64,000 nucleotides of DNA from assembly GCA_963854735.1 (NCBI GenBank), contig OY978104.1, positions 434,001-498,000 of the forward strand, written 5' to 3'. A program made the translations under genes and the position numbers. The notes under the pieces are model-generated. The model searched no databases and was not told where the DNA came from. It saw nothing but the letters and a program-made list of their open reading frames with translations. This document shows positions 9,905 through 20,577 of this stretch, piece by piece (the stretch's first letter is position 1; every line of letters begins with the position of its first letter). Source of the DNA: Marvania coccoides. Taxonomy: Eukaryota > Chlorophyta > Trebouxiophyceae > Chlorellales > Chlorellaceae.

Positions 9905-11339
9905 TTATTTCTTCCCGTTGAACTGCTGGCGGACCTGCTCCAGCAGAGTGTTGATATTTTGGAAGCCACCGGTGGAGGCAGAACCGCTGGCAGACGAAGT
10001 TCCAGATCCTCCGTTGACGCTCACCACGCCTCCTCCAGCCTGCGTGCTGGTGCGCTGGCCCACGGTGGAGCTGGAAGCGTTGGAGATGGCTACTCCGCCG
10101 GCGTTTCCGCCTTTCTTGCAGACGCATTCGGCCAGGGCGATGCTGAGCGAATCTGTCACCGCAGAGGTGATGTCCTACAAATTCAAATGCATTGGTATAA
10201 GTATTAAGAGAATGAGTAATATTTTTTGAGAAAAAAAGTCACCGGTTGGGCTTGCTTTCAAAAAGAGTGAATTGTAAAGTGTCGGGGCCTTTGTTGCCTT
10301 TTTGTGCACTTTAACCCTGTCATTTATTTTGCATATGCTATGTGATGCATTTTTTTCTTATGCCCAATTTACTCCGAGGACATTTAAGCTCGGCTTGTTT
10401 TAGAAAACCAAAGAATCAATGTATGCATGTGCAAACCCCTTAAATACTGACCTCGACGATGGCAAAAGTGGCAGCTTCGGTGCTGCCCGCGCCCCTCTGT
10501 GTGACGGCAGCTTCGGCGTTGGCCGCTGCCTTCGCAAAGGAAGCAGTGACTGCTGACGTCTTCAAATCGACTTGAACGCCATTGCAGCCCTTGGCGATGG
10601 TGTTGGCGTAGGCTTGGGCGAGGGAGGAAGCGGTTGCTTCGGCGTTCGCCCTGAGTTGAGGCGAGGTTTTTAGCGTCATCCTCATTGCAATTTAATCCTG
10701 TGAGAGAAACCTCTTTTTTTCTTTCTTACCGAGCGGCTGCGGTTGCCACACAGTTGGGACCTCCGCTGGTTTCCACGAGGACCTTGGCCATGGCTTTCGC
10801 CACGGCGTCGGCGGTGGCTTTCGCGTAGCTAGAAGCTTCGTTGGAGCAGCTGTCCTTGCGACACTTGCTTGAAGAATCGGCGCTGCAGGAGGCGAAGGCG
10901 TTGGACACGGAGGTCGCCACCGCCAACTGGGACTCGGCACTGGCCCCAGCGATAGAATTGGAGGAGCACTGCATTCATTTTCGAGTGAAGGGAGGGGAAG
11001 AAGGTTCGAGGTTTGAGGTTTTACAGATGGTTTGACGTCTACTACCGAGGTTACCCCTAAGAGAACCGCAAGTCGACGTGCCACAAACCCCGCCACAGTA
11101 AGGCAGAGCCCCCCTTCCATCCGCCGGATCAACCTCAGTTCTGGGCTTTGGCCCCAGAAGAAAGATTGGGATGAACGAGAACAGGCCAAGATTGAATTTG
11201 TGATGTTTGGGACAGATTTTAAGCTCAAATCGAAGGTTTATTTGGTGGTTTGCGTTACCTGTAGGAGGTGACGGGAGCTGCTCAGTACCGGGGCGGTGAT
11301 GAAGGCCAAAATGGCGCCGATGACAAAGAGGAGCTTCAT
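9905..11339 (-). CDS. Secreted Ala/Ser-rich cysteine protein, paralogue A
   Basis: Four exons (11339-11259, 10968-10730, 10650-10452, 10174-9905) with GT-AG introns encode 262 residues. The first exon is almost exactly a signal peptide (MKLLFVIGAILAFITAPVLS). The mature part is a long helix-prone series of Ala/Ser/Thr segments (AYAKATADAV-like) punctuated by Cys pairs (SCSADSSSKC, KDSC, NC, GC, CVC) and ending in a Gly/Ser linker and a basic Lys-Lys tail. It aligns from end to end with the next gene (12661-15076), including the motifs VLVETSGGP, VDLKT, SLSIALAEC and GGF-NIN-L. I do not recognise the family. An extracellular structural or matrix role is plausible from composition, but no function can be assigned. 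Confidence 0.75.
10351..10409 (-). repeat. Dispersed repeat family A, copy 2
   Basis: Located in intron 3 of paralogue A. On the minus strand it reads TTTTCTAAAACAAG, then GAGCTTAAAT, then TCCTCGGAGTAAATTGGGC, matching the copies at 1461, 50141 and 59370. Confidence 0.75.
11000..11145 (+). repeat. Dispersed repeat family B, copy 1
   Basis: Located in intron 1 of paralogue A. It shares about 110-140 bp with the copy at 11661-11800, including GAGAACCGCAAG, GTGCCACAAACCCCGCCAC, AGTAAGGC and GGATCAACCTCAG. The sequence GGTTCGAGG near its left end resembles a polymerase III B box, but that is weak evidence for a SINE. Confidence 0.75.
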
Positions 11340-12060
11340 GGTTGGAGGGAAGAGGTGATGAGCGATCGAGAATTTAATTTAATAAATAAAATAATGGGAT
11401 TTGGATCAGAGAAACGGCGGATATAAAAGCAAACGCGTTTGTTTTTTTCTTTCTTTTTTCAATAACCATGCAACATTTTTACGTGGCAACCCGGGGTAGC
11501 GTGTGCGCATTATTGCCACCTTTTCTTGCCCTTCCAAGTAATGTGGCAACCAACATTAAGGCCAGGTGGCACAGGGGAAGGCCGAAAAGTACATATTTCA
11601 ATTCAATTTTGTACTTCAAAGCCTGTAATGTATACATGTATGTGTAAAAAAAGCTTGGAGACAAGGTTTCAAGGTTTGCAAATGGTTTCACATCTACTAC
11701 AGAAGTTGCCCCTATAGAGAACCGCAAGGCGGCGTGCCACAAACCCCGCCACAGTAAGGCGGAGCCCCCCTTCCATCCATCGGATCAACCTCAGCTCCTG
11801 TGGACGTACGTCACAGCAGCGCCATGCAAACCTAGCAACAGGTCGCCGCCCACAGGTAAGGCTCTTGCCCCTGCCTTCTGAGTCCCCGACGGCACGACCG
11901 ACATAAAAACAGGTGCAGAACAAACGCAAAGGCATGCAGAAGTGCAAGGCATGCAGGACGCTCCGGACGGCGAGAATGCGAAACTTCCGGACAAAGTACA
12001 CGCTTGGGCAATGCCGAGACGCACCCAGCACCCCTCTCTTCTACAGTGGTCACTCAACCC
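11340..12060. other. Spacer upstream of paralogue A with repeat copy
   Basis: It contains the paralogue A promoter, repeat family B copy 2 (11661-11800), and open but unconvincing minus-strand frames that continue from the decayed coding region to its right. No intact gene is supported. Confidence 0.4.
11661..11800 (+). repeat. Dispersed repeat family B, copy 2
   Basis: Same orientation as the copy at 11000-11145. It is nearly identical across AGAGAACCGCAAG, GTGCCACAAACCCCGCCAC and CGGATCAACCTCAG, with scattered substitutions elsewhere. Confidence 0.75.
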
Positions 12061-12063
12061 TGG

Positions 12064-12410
12064 CTGTGTTGGAAGTGATGCATCCAAAGTCGTAGTCAAG
12101 AGCGTATAACAAGGCAAGCAGGTGCAGCAATAAGTAATCCATGTGCGCATGGTGCATGGCACCGTCCTCATCAAATCCAGTCTTGACTCTCTCCGCCCAG
12201 TTCTGCCCGCCGTCGCCGCCTCGGCCGCAGTCCGCGTCATCACCACCCCAGCCGCACCGCCCTCAGCTCGTTCATAGGCTTCCGCGGGGCTAAGTGACTC
12301 TGCGGGTTGGTTCTGGGGCCAAGACCAGAAATGCCAGCATCTTGGAACGATAGCCGCTGGCCGCGGCTCCCTGTCCACTGCTTTTCAAACCCTTTGGGGG
12401 CTGCTGGCGT
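12064..12410 (-). pseudogene. Decayed coding region of unknown family
   Basis: Three minus-strand segments read like protein but lie in different frames: GFEKQWTGSRGQRLSFQDAG (from about 12391), then PAESLSPAEAYERAEGG (about 12307-12250), then NWAERVKTGFDEDGAMHH and MDYLLLHLLALLYALDYDF ending in a stop near 12064. The frame changes fall at or near short runs of C (about 12317) and G (about 12205). I do not recognise the protein. It may be a pseudogene, a mobile-element remnant, or an intact gene broken by base-calling errors in homopolymers. Confidence 0.35.
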
Positions 12411-12660
12411 CATTACAAAAACGCAAGAGGCAGCAGCTGTGCACATTCATCAACATCACATTAAAGCTAGGGGCATGACGTGTTTAAGCAAATGAAAAGT
12501 AACAAAACTGGATCAGGCTCCGTCAAACTCGCTGGCCGCCCAACATTTTTTCTAACGCGAAATTATCATACAGGCTATGAAACTACATGTTAAAAAGGGG
12601 CTGAAAAACTTAGATGCAGGTTTACGATGCGTCTAAAGCAGTGCATTCATTCATCCACGT

Positions 12661-15076
12661 TCAAGAGTGGAAGCGCTTCTTCTTTCCGCTGCTGCGCTGC
12701 TCGCGGATCGCCGCCACCAGGGAGTTGATGTCCACAAAGCCTCCGGTCGTTCCCGTGCCGGCTCCAGTAGCAGTTCCCTGTGGTCTCACACAAGAGGAAA
12801 GTAATCACGTTGCAGAAAATTTGAATTCTTCATAAAAGAAGAAAATGGACTGAAAGAAGAACTGTCGGATGATTGAAACCATGAATGACAGCATTTTCAC
12901 CCGTGCATGTGTGACAAAAGATCAAGAGCAAAAAGTCTGGCCAGGAAGAATAGAAGAAAAAAACTTGCCGTGCCGGTAACGTTGACGTCTCCAGTGGCTG
13001 TGGTGTTGGCAGACTGCCCCACTGTCTCTATTGTCGCGTTGCTGACGGCGGCTCCGGCAGCCAGGCCACCCTGGCCGCACACGCACTGGCCTGCATGAGT
13101 GACAACAGCGAATGGCAATGGCTGGCAATGGGGCGGGAGATTTCAGAATCGAAAATAAATTTGGGAGCAAGTAAAATAAGTTATGGCGTGCCTAGGGCGA
13201 TCGCAAGACTCTCGGCTACAGCCCTGCAATAAAAAAATCCAGGAACAATAGTCTAGTCAAAGAAAGAAATGACGCCACCACTGCACTTGCTGGCTCAAAT
13301 GAAGCTAGCAATGCAATGCCGTTTCGAAAAAATGAAACGAATCCGTGCCGTTTGATGTCTTCTACGACGGCCGAAGCAGTGGCGGAGGTGTCGCCGGCTC
13401 CCTCCTGGGTAATTTCAGAGGAAAGTGAAATTTTTCATTCTCGCTGGAATCGGAATATTGGAAGAATGCAAAGCGAGTCAAACGTACCTGGGTGACTGCC
13501 GCTTCTGCCGCCGCGGTGGCTTGAGCAAAGGCCTTCAGAAAAGGTAGGCGAGGCGCAGTAAAGAGAAAATCAACAACGGGGCGATTTTATATCGATTTCT
13601 GCAAACAAAAAAAGCTTGCCTGTGCCACGGCTTCCGTCTTGAGATCAACTTCGACGCCTTGGCAGCCCTACAGATCAAAAGAGAGCTTGAACTTGAAGTA
13701 AATGAGAAAATACGCGGGGGGGGGGGGGGGGGGGGGGCGGGCGCAATGTCGTTTTTTTATACCTACCTTGGCAACAGCATTTGCGTAGGCGGATGCCAGG
13801 CTCGATGCCACGCTATCAGCGTTACTCTATCCAAAAAGGAAAGCAGTTTGAGAAATACAATCATACCGATATTCTTATGATTCAGTAGACTACTGAGTAG
13901 TCGAAAAAAATCAAAATGTTACCCGAGCAGTCGCGGTGGCCACACACTGGGGTCCACCTGTTAACAGAAGAAAATCGAAGGAAAAAATAATCAACGTATA
14001 ATTAGTCAGGATAATGAACCCGCCTTACTGTGGCGGGAAGTGGCACGTCGCCTTGCAGGTCTCTATAAGAGCACCTTCTGTAGGAGACGTAACAACCAGA
14101 TGTAAACCCATTAAACCCATTAAACCCACAGGAGCAAGTCGGAGAATTAATAAGAAGGGGGAGGAATGTGTAATGTATGTATGTGTGTGTGTACGTGTAT
14201 GTATGTATCAGGAGAGGAAAGAATGGTGAGGCCAACTAACCTGAAGTTTCCACCAGCACCTCAGCGATCGCGCGAGCCACGGCATCTTTGATTTATCGGA
14301 AGAACAAAGGGGACAAATGGTGTTAGAATTCTATTGGGCTAGCAGGGTGGGGGGGGAATGCTTATAGCCTAAACTATATAACCATAAACCCTCAAATTTG
14401 TATTTGTATTTGTATCTGTATTTGTATTTTGTATAAAAGGAAGGGCAAAGGGAGGGACCAACCTGCCGTGGCCCTGCGTAAATATTCAGTGAAGGAACCG
14501 GCGTCAATAATAATGCATGCAGGAAGGGAACGGTCAATTAAATTATTCAAATGGTGCTTGCCGTGCGTAGCTGTCTGCTTGGGCAGTGCAAGGACAGTTC
14601 TGCGCGCTCCCAGCGCAATCCGCAAAAGCCTGCAAATGAAAAACAAAAAGGTTTATCGGCCATTCAAATTAAATTTAAAGGGGTCACAAATGACATACGT
14701 TGGCAACGCTGTTTGCCACAGAGCTCTGCGATTCGGCGCCTGGAGCAAAAGATGGGGGGTTTCGATTTTTGGCGTAAGAACGTTTGCCTGCAGAGGTGAT
14801 TATTAACTGTCACTTACTTGCGCCAGCGACAGCGTTGGAAGTGCACTGCAAAGGGTGAAATAGGGATGAAAATCGTTGTTGCATGCGCCGGCTATATTGA
14901 ATATAATATTCCAATAGGAAGGACATAGGGAAGGTAAAAACCGCCTCCAAAGGTGCCTCAAACAGGAGATGAATGCATAAATAAACGATCCTAGGTAGTC
15001 CTACCTGCAGCAGCTGGCGGTTCGCGACCGCAACGGCCAGAATGGCCATGAAGAGGGCAATCGGCAGCTTGGTCAT
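12661..15076 (-). CDS. Secreted Ala/Ser-rich cysteine protein, paralogue B (14 exons)
   Basis: Fourteen exons encode 259 residues: 15076-15005, 14845-14818, 14739-14699, 14629-14562, 14473-14463, 14285-14241, 13957-13923, 13826-13767, 13667-13620, 13532-13488, 13404-13349, 13223-13192, 13090-12969, 12777-12661. Each join keeps phase and reproduces the order of paralogue A: signal peptide MTKLPIALFMAILAVAVA, then SAESQ, AFADC, SYARATADAVARAI, VLVETSGGPQCVA, VDLKTEAVA, VVEDIKRAVAESLAIAL, CVCGQGG, and GGFVDINSLVAAIREQ with a Lys/Arg-rich tail. Exon 5 is only 11 nt. Five introns begin with GC (after exons 4, 9, 11, 12 and 13). Function is unknown. The signal peptide and composition point to an extracellular protein. 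Confidence 0.78.
13716..13737. repeat. Poly-G tract
   Basis: A run of 22 G inside intron 8 of paralogue B (C in the transcript). The length could be misjudged by sequencing. Confidence 0.85.
14023..14100 (-). repeat. Dispersed repeat family B, copy 3 (inverted, partial)
   Basis: Located in intron 6 of paralogue B. On the minus strand it carries AGAAGGTGCTCTTATAGAGA, GACGTGCCAC and CCGCCACAGTAAGGCGGG, matching the copies at 11000 and 11661 but more diverged and shorter. Confidence 0.65.
14160..14215. repeat. TGTA/TG-rich microsatellite
   Basis: An imperfect run of TGTATG and TGTG units, also in intron 6 of paralogue B. It is a simple repeat. Confidence 0.75.
14394..14434. repeat. (TTTGTA)n microsatellite
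   Basis: About six imperfect hexamer units in intron 5 of paralogue B, just downstream of the 11-nt exon in transcript direction. Confidence 0.8.
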
Positions 15077-15391
15077 TTGGGGGGAGGGATCTCAAGCACT
15101 GAGGGAGGCAAAGAAGCGATCTGGTTGGGATAAGCGAGGCCCACAAGATAAAAACAAATAAGAATGCTTGCAAGAGAGATTTTTTTGCGAAGTGAAGGCT
15201 TATGCTTTCTTCCCGAATAATGATCTGTCATGCAGGATCTGCCATGCAGTACTTGACCTTCTGCGTAGGTCTTCCTTGCGAAAAAGTGGGGAAACACCAC
15301 AGAAACGAGTGAAACGTATCTATCAGCCATGGCTGGCCAGATAGATACGAGCATTTTTGAAAAAAATCGAGCAAAAGCCTGTTCTCTATTA

Positions 15392-15994
15392 AGCCGACTA
15401 AACTAGATTCCCGGGTCAGGCTAACATTTTTTCCGGCAAGGTGGCGGGGGGGGGGGGGGGGGGGGTTCGTTAGTTAGTTATACTTCGTCAAGCTGCTGAG
15501 AACCCCCTAACTGTGCGTTAAAGTGCTCTAGACACCTGCTACGTGTTTATATGCAGACATATTTTTTAAAAACATACTTAAAAATAATATTTGAGTCACA
15601 AGAGACTATTTTTCACACCGCCGCCATCCTTCACACACTCTCCTCACTCAGCTCCTCCTCAATCTCCTCCTCCTCAGCCCCCGTCTCGAACTCAATCTCC
15701 TTGTCGCCACCGCGTGCGCTATCGCCGCTTCGCCCCCGGCCCCTCCCACGCCCCCGCCGCTTGGGGGCGGGACCTGACCTGAACCCAATCCATTTGAAAA
15801 TATGCACCCTGTGGGCACTTCCTCGCTTGTTTCGAGGTGGATAAATGCTGTATTTATTGGTTTTACATGAATTAAAGGCTCACAGGGCTCAGAAAGGCCA
15901 AAATTCAATGTGGAGGGTTTTGACGAACGAAACCTAATTTTGCGCCCAAGGGAGGGGGGGGTTAGCCTGACCCGGGAATCTAGTTTAGTCGGCC
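15392..15994. mobile_element. 603-bp MITE with perfect 33-bp terminal inverted repeats
   Basis: The sequences at 15393-15425 and 15961-15993 are exact reverse complements over 33 bp (left end starts GCCGACTAAACTAGATTCCC). The element is flanked on both sides by TTA (15389-15391 and 15995-15997), which looks like a 3-bp target-site duplication. Length, lack of a coding frame and TTA duplication fit a PIF/Harbinger-type MITE. The superfamily call is inference. The interior contains a 20-G run (15446-15465) and a Pro/Arg-like GC-rich patch, but no transposase. Confidence 0.85.
15446..15465. repeat. Poly-G tract inside the MITE
   Basis: A run of 20 G close to the left inverted repeat of the MITE. 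Confidence 0.85.
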
Positions 15995-16171
15995 TTACCC
16001 AGGAGCCCAGCAATTTACAATTTAAAAAAATATGTATAAATGTATAAGCCTTTAATGTACAAGCCTTTATTTATAAACATAGTAAATCTTCCACCCGTCG
16101 AGCGCACACGCAGTTAATCAATTAAAAAGCTCCTGGGACCCTTCCTTGTCCCTCTGCCTAAAATTACAAAG

Positions 16172-19100
16172 TTAACCACCTGTGGCGGCCAGCTCCTCCA
16201 GCGTCACCGCCCGCCCCTCCAGCATGGCCCGCAGCTGCGTCTCGGGGCTGCAGAGCAGGCGCTCGTCGTCGCCGCGCTGCGCCCTCGCCAATACAGATTG
16301 CACCGCAATCCAATAACGCTCGGGGTGTACTGTCGCAAATTGCCCCAGCGCGTGCAGACTCGCCTGCCGACGCACACGAGGGTCGGGATCCGCCAGGACC
16401 TCCGCAAGAAAGTCGCAATCCAATGCAACACGAGACAGCGGTGACGGCTGCCCAACAGCAGCTGCAGGCGACTTCACAGAATGGCTGAGGTCGGGAGGAG
16501 GCGCGCTACTGTAGAGCGACGTGGGTGTTGGCGCAGAGCTGGCGCTGAGCAGAAGGAGTGAGCCTACCGCTGCTCTGGCATCCCAAACCTCCCGCCCAGC
16601 CTGCACAGCCACATTTCGCCCCTGACTGTCCGCTGCTGCTGCGGAGGGGCGCGGCGCCAGATTCTCCGCCCGCAGCACGTCGAACAGCCGCCTCAGCAGC
16701 GCAGGCGGCGCAGCACGCAGCAGCGCCGGAGGGGCGCCAGACAGTCCAGCCAAAAAACTTTCCACCGCGGTCACGCGCGCTTCCGCGTGCGCCAACGCCT
16801 GCCGCGCGTCTTGCGCAGCTGCGGATGCGTCCTCCCACTCAACAGCCGCCCGTTGAGCGGCCAATGCCAGCAAAGAAGAGGGCCCGCTGCCGCCATTGCC
16901 GCTGCCCATTCCTCCTGAGAAATAATGCTGCCGAGGGCTGGTTCCGGGGTAGGGAGAGAAAGCACGCTCGGAAATGGGCGACACCGTGCCGGAGGCCCTG
17001 AATCCGCCACCGCCGCCACCAGCGGCGCTTTTTGAGGGCGAAGAATCGCCGGAGGGCGTGAACGCCGCCATCCCAGCAGAAAGCGGCCTAGGCGACATTT
17101 CTGGCTCCTCCCCGGGGGTGGAAGCGTGCTTGGAGGCGTGGGGTGCGGTGAGGCGGCGCCAGGCGCCCGCCAGCGACTTCACGGGGACGATTTTTGCGAG
17201 TGGCGATTTTGTGCCGCCACTGATGGTCGCTGTCGCTTCAAAAGCTGCGCTCTCTAGCGCAGACGGCGCTGAATCCGCGTCTTCTTGCCTTCGCAGTAGT
17301 GCCGCCCTCACCAGGTCCACCGCTGCACCCCCAGGCGCGGAGGAAAGGCCGCCATTATGCAGCGGCGCAGCCTCTCCCACTGCCGCCCCATTGCCAGCCA
17401 GTTTTTTAGCCTCTTCTGCGACCGCTGAGCTGGGGTCCATCTGCCGCACGGTGATTACGCCCACTACGCACTCTGCTGCCGCCACCATGGCCTGTTTTTG
17501 TCCCTCCCTCTGCCTCACAATGCCCAGCCATTCCACCGCTAATGTCAACGTTGTGAGCGCCAGAACCGGCGCGTCTGCCGCGCCCCACCCGCGCTCCGGC
17601 TTGCGCTCCTGCGGCCCGCCCAGTCCCGCAGCTTGAATGCGCGCAAAATCCACAAATCCAGCCACTGCATCCATGAACGCAGCTGCTGCAATTCCGCCGC
17701 CGCTAGGGTCTCCTAACGCACGCTGCAGCGCCATCGCGAGCGCTTGGCCGGTGCCACTGAACGTATCAGCTGGTACAGCGATGCTTCCAAACGGCGAGGG
17801 TGGCAGAACGGCCGTGGGGGACCGCCCTGCCGCTGCTTCGGAGTTTGCTGTTGAAATCAAAAGCTTCAGCAGCCAGCTCTCGGCGGCGCGCCTGCATGAT
17901 GGGTCCAGCATGCACCGCACCAGCGCCTCCCAGTGCTCCGCCCCCGAGTCCCCCCGCAGCGTGGCTTCCAGATGCTCCGCCATACTACTACCATCATCGC
18001 CGCTGTTGGATTCAGCTGCCGAGGCTGAAAAATTCACCGGGGAGGAGAGGAGAGCGGGCGTTGGGGGGGTGACTTGCTCGCGGGCGACCACGGCGGTGGC
18101 CAGGTCTTGCAGCCGCCGCAGGCACTCCGCCGCGAATCTGCAGTCCAGCGAAGGAATGCCTCGACAAATCTCAGCCGATACTCTTTCCAGCCGTGCATCA
18201 TCCTGCGGCAGCCGCAGCAGCGCGTGCATCGTCTCCGCAGCCATGGCACCCAGAAACCCCGCTGCCAGCGCGTCCACCTGCGCGGAAAGGCTGTCGGCGC
18301 CGGCCCTGCCGCCCCGCCAGCTGTCAGCCACGAAATCAAACATAACGCAAAAGAAAGCGCGCTGCGACCGAGCCGTGGGCGCTTCCAGGTAACCGCACAC
18401 CACGGCGTCGATCCCGCCAAACGCGTTGAGCCTCCCAGCGTCCAACCTCCCAGCTTGAAGGCCAGAAACCCCGTCAGAAGTGTACAGTAGATTTGCCGCC
18501 AGCACGCTCAGCCAGCACTGCAGAGCGGGGGCCCACGCCTGTGCCTGCGCGTGCCGCAGCAGCGCCGCCAGCGCCCCAAGCGGCAGCTCCTCCACGTACG
18601 CTCTCACCACCCGCCCTTCATTCACAGTCAACGCTGCAAGGCAGGACACCGCCGCCGCCCAGGCGCCGTCCGCCGGGCCCGCGCCGCTGTCCAGCGCGGA
18701 CAGCGCGCTGAACAGCAGCAGCCGCAGCCACTGGCGGAAGCGCTGGTTGCGCGGGTCTGCTGTCTGCTCATCTGGAGACGGAGCGTGCGGCGGCAGCGGC
18801 GGCCAGGAACCGCAGGCTGCTGTTGCGTCGGAGGGGGGCGGTTTGTGCGAATGTATGCCATAGGGAGGGTGCCCGCGGGTGGGGCCACCTTCTAGGCCAA
18901 CAGCCAGCGAAGCTCGCATTGCCGAGGTGACGGTGGAACGCCAGCTGCCGTCCAAGCCAGCCACTGTGAGAGTTTGATGCAATACACTAGTTTCAGATAT
19001 ACAATGACTAAATGATGGTTATTTCAGTGAAAAATTGGTTGAAAATGGATGCATATTGAGTGAAATTTGGTGTCGGGAATAAATAAGAAGGAAAATTGGT

Positions 19101-20138
19101 TTCTTGCCTGTTTCAGCGACCATGGAATCGTCTTCGGCCACTCGATCAGCGGGGGCGTCGTACAGCAACTCTCCGTGCACCGAGAGGTTGAAAATGAGGT
19201 CGAACACGCGGGCTTTGGCCGCTGCATCTCCTTGCAATAATGCCTGCAAAATTAACAGAACAATGGACACAATAAGAATATAAAAGACATGAAAATTATC
19301 TCATATTTATAAGCATAAACGTATAATTCATGCGCTAAAATAGCAATATTAAAAGGCAGCTTTGGGACCCCCGATGCTAAATTAGGGAGATCAGTTAACT
19401 TGCCTGCATGAGGAGGTGGTGCACCATGGCAAACGCAGCTTCCGGGCCGATGCCCAGGTACATATCGATCACCAGCTTGATCAGCACCACGCTGGCCACG
19501 TCAGCGACCGGCTCCATGCCGCCGTTGTTACCTAGAGAGCGGGGCTGCGGCGAGCCCACCCGCCCGCAGCCATACTGCTGCTGCTGGCCCCCAGGGGAGG
19601 CGGAAGAAGCCTCCTGATCTGGGGGCACAGCATGAGCAGCGCCCCCCGGCCCCCCGTCCAGCCGAATCTTTCCAAAAGCGGCCTCCACTGCCGCCGCAAC
19701 CTCCTCCTCGCCGAGACGCAAGGCGTCTTGGCGGCAGTACGGCTTATATTGGAAAAGCATGCGGCGGCGGGGGCCGGGCGCGGCAGGGCCTTCCCCGGGG
19801 GACGCAAAGGGGCGCGACTGCAGCAGCCAGGGGTCGATTGCGGGCGTCGGGCCCTTTAAGAAGGGCTCGTTTTGGGTGACGAGGGGCGGCGGCGGTGGAG
19901 CATGAAATTGGTTAGAAAGCACGCGGACATGGGTTAGGGTGGAGGCGGCGAGTGGAGCGGGGCCGTAGCGCTCCCAGAACACGTCGTCAGCGATGGACCA
20001 CGGCGGGTGGAGGAGGGTACGGGACTGAGCGTCGGCGGCAGCGGCAGCAGCATTGGGCTGGGCGGGAGGAGGCCCGAACGCGCCGTGCCGGGGCGCCGAC
20101 ACCCCCGGCTTGATTTCAAAATGGTATTCTGTTGCCAT
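16172..20138 (-). CDS. Large ARM/HEAT-like protein resembling an uncharacterised land-plant family
   Basis: Three exons (20138-19404, 19243-19108, 18963-16172) encode 1220 residues. Both introns start with GC (GCAAGT and GCAAGA) and end in CAG. They join phase 0 then phase 1, giving the continuous stretches HHLLMQALLQGDAAAKARVF and VAETVAGLDGSW. Conserved-looking pieces include RRMLFQYKPYCRQDALRLGE, VIDMYLGIGPEAAF, VFDLIFNLSVHGELL, NQRFRQWLRLLLF and a C-terminal HEAT-like unit (LADPDPRVRRQASLHALGQF). The middle is full of Ala/Ser/Gly/Pro low complexity. From memory the VFDLIFNLSVHGELL region resembles the plant family that includes Arabidopsis AT3G12590, which has no assigned function. I infer a helical-repeat scaffold and cannot give a role. 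The gene is divergent from the diphosphatase at 20578. Confidence 0.7.
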
Positions 20139-20577
20139 GGGCGGCGGTTCTTTTGGTTTTTAGCATATGATCGCAATAAAATTATTTGTTTGGGAGCTCG
20201 CTGGCTGGTTTCGCATCATGGGGCTTGCGGCTTCAGGATTAAATGCGCACATTGTTTTTTTTCTTCCCAAAAGTGCAGTGACCGCCTGCAAGAAGTCAAG
20301 CTTGGTTATGGAGAAAAAGCCGCGTCCAAATTTTCAGTTGATGCATTTCCAATTCATTTTATTCATTTCAGATATCAACGGCGTCTTATCTCTCTCCTGC
20401 AGCCGCCCCACCTTTGAGAAAGAGAGACAAAATTTTCAAAAAAATAAAATCCATAAAAATATTATAACCAACCCCGCGAGGCGGCTTGTGGAATTCTGGA
20501 AGTAATACGTAGCGAACAAGTGCACATTCCAGCCGTTGGAAGCTCGCCTGGGGCGTTAGGATCGCTGAAAGATCAAA
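20139..20577. promoter_or_regulatory. Shared divergent promoter region
   Basis: A 439-bp spacer between the start codons of the large plant-type gene and the diphosphatase gene. No specific element is recognised. Confidence 0.35.
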
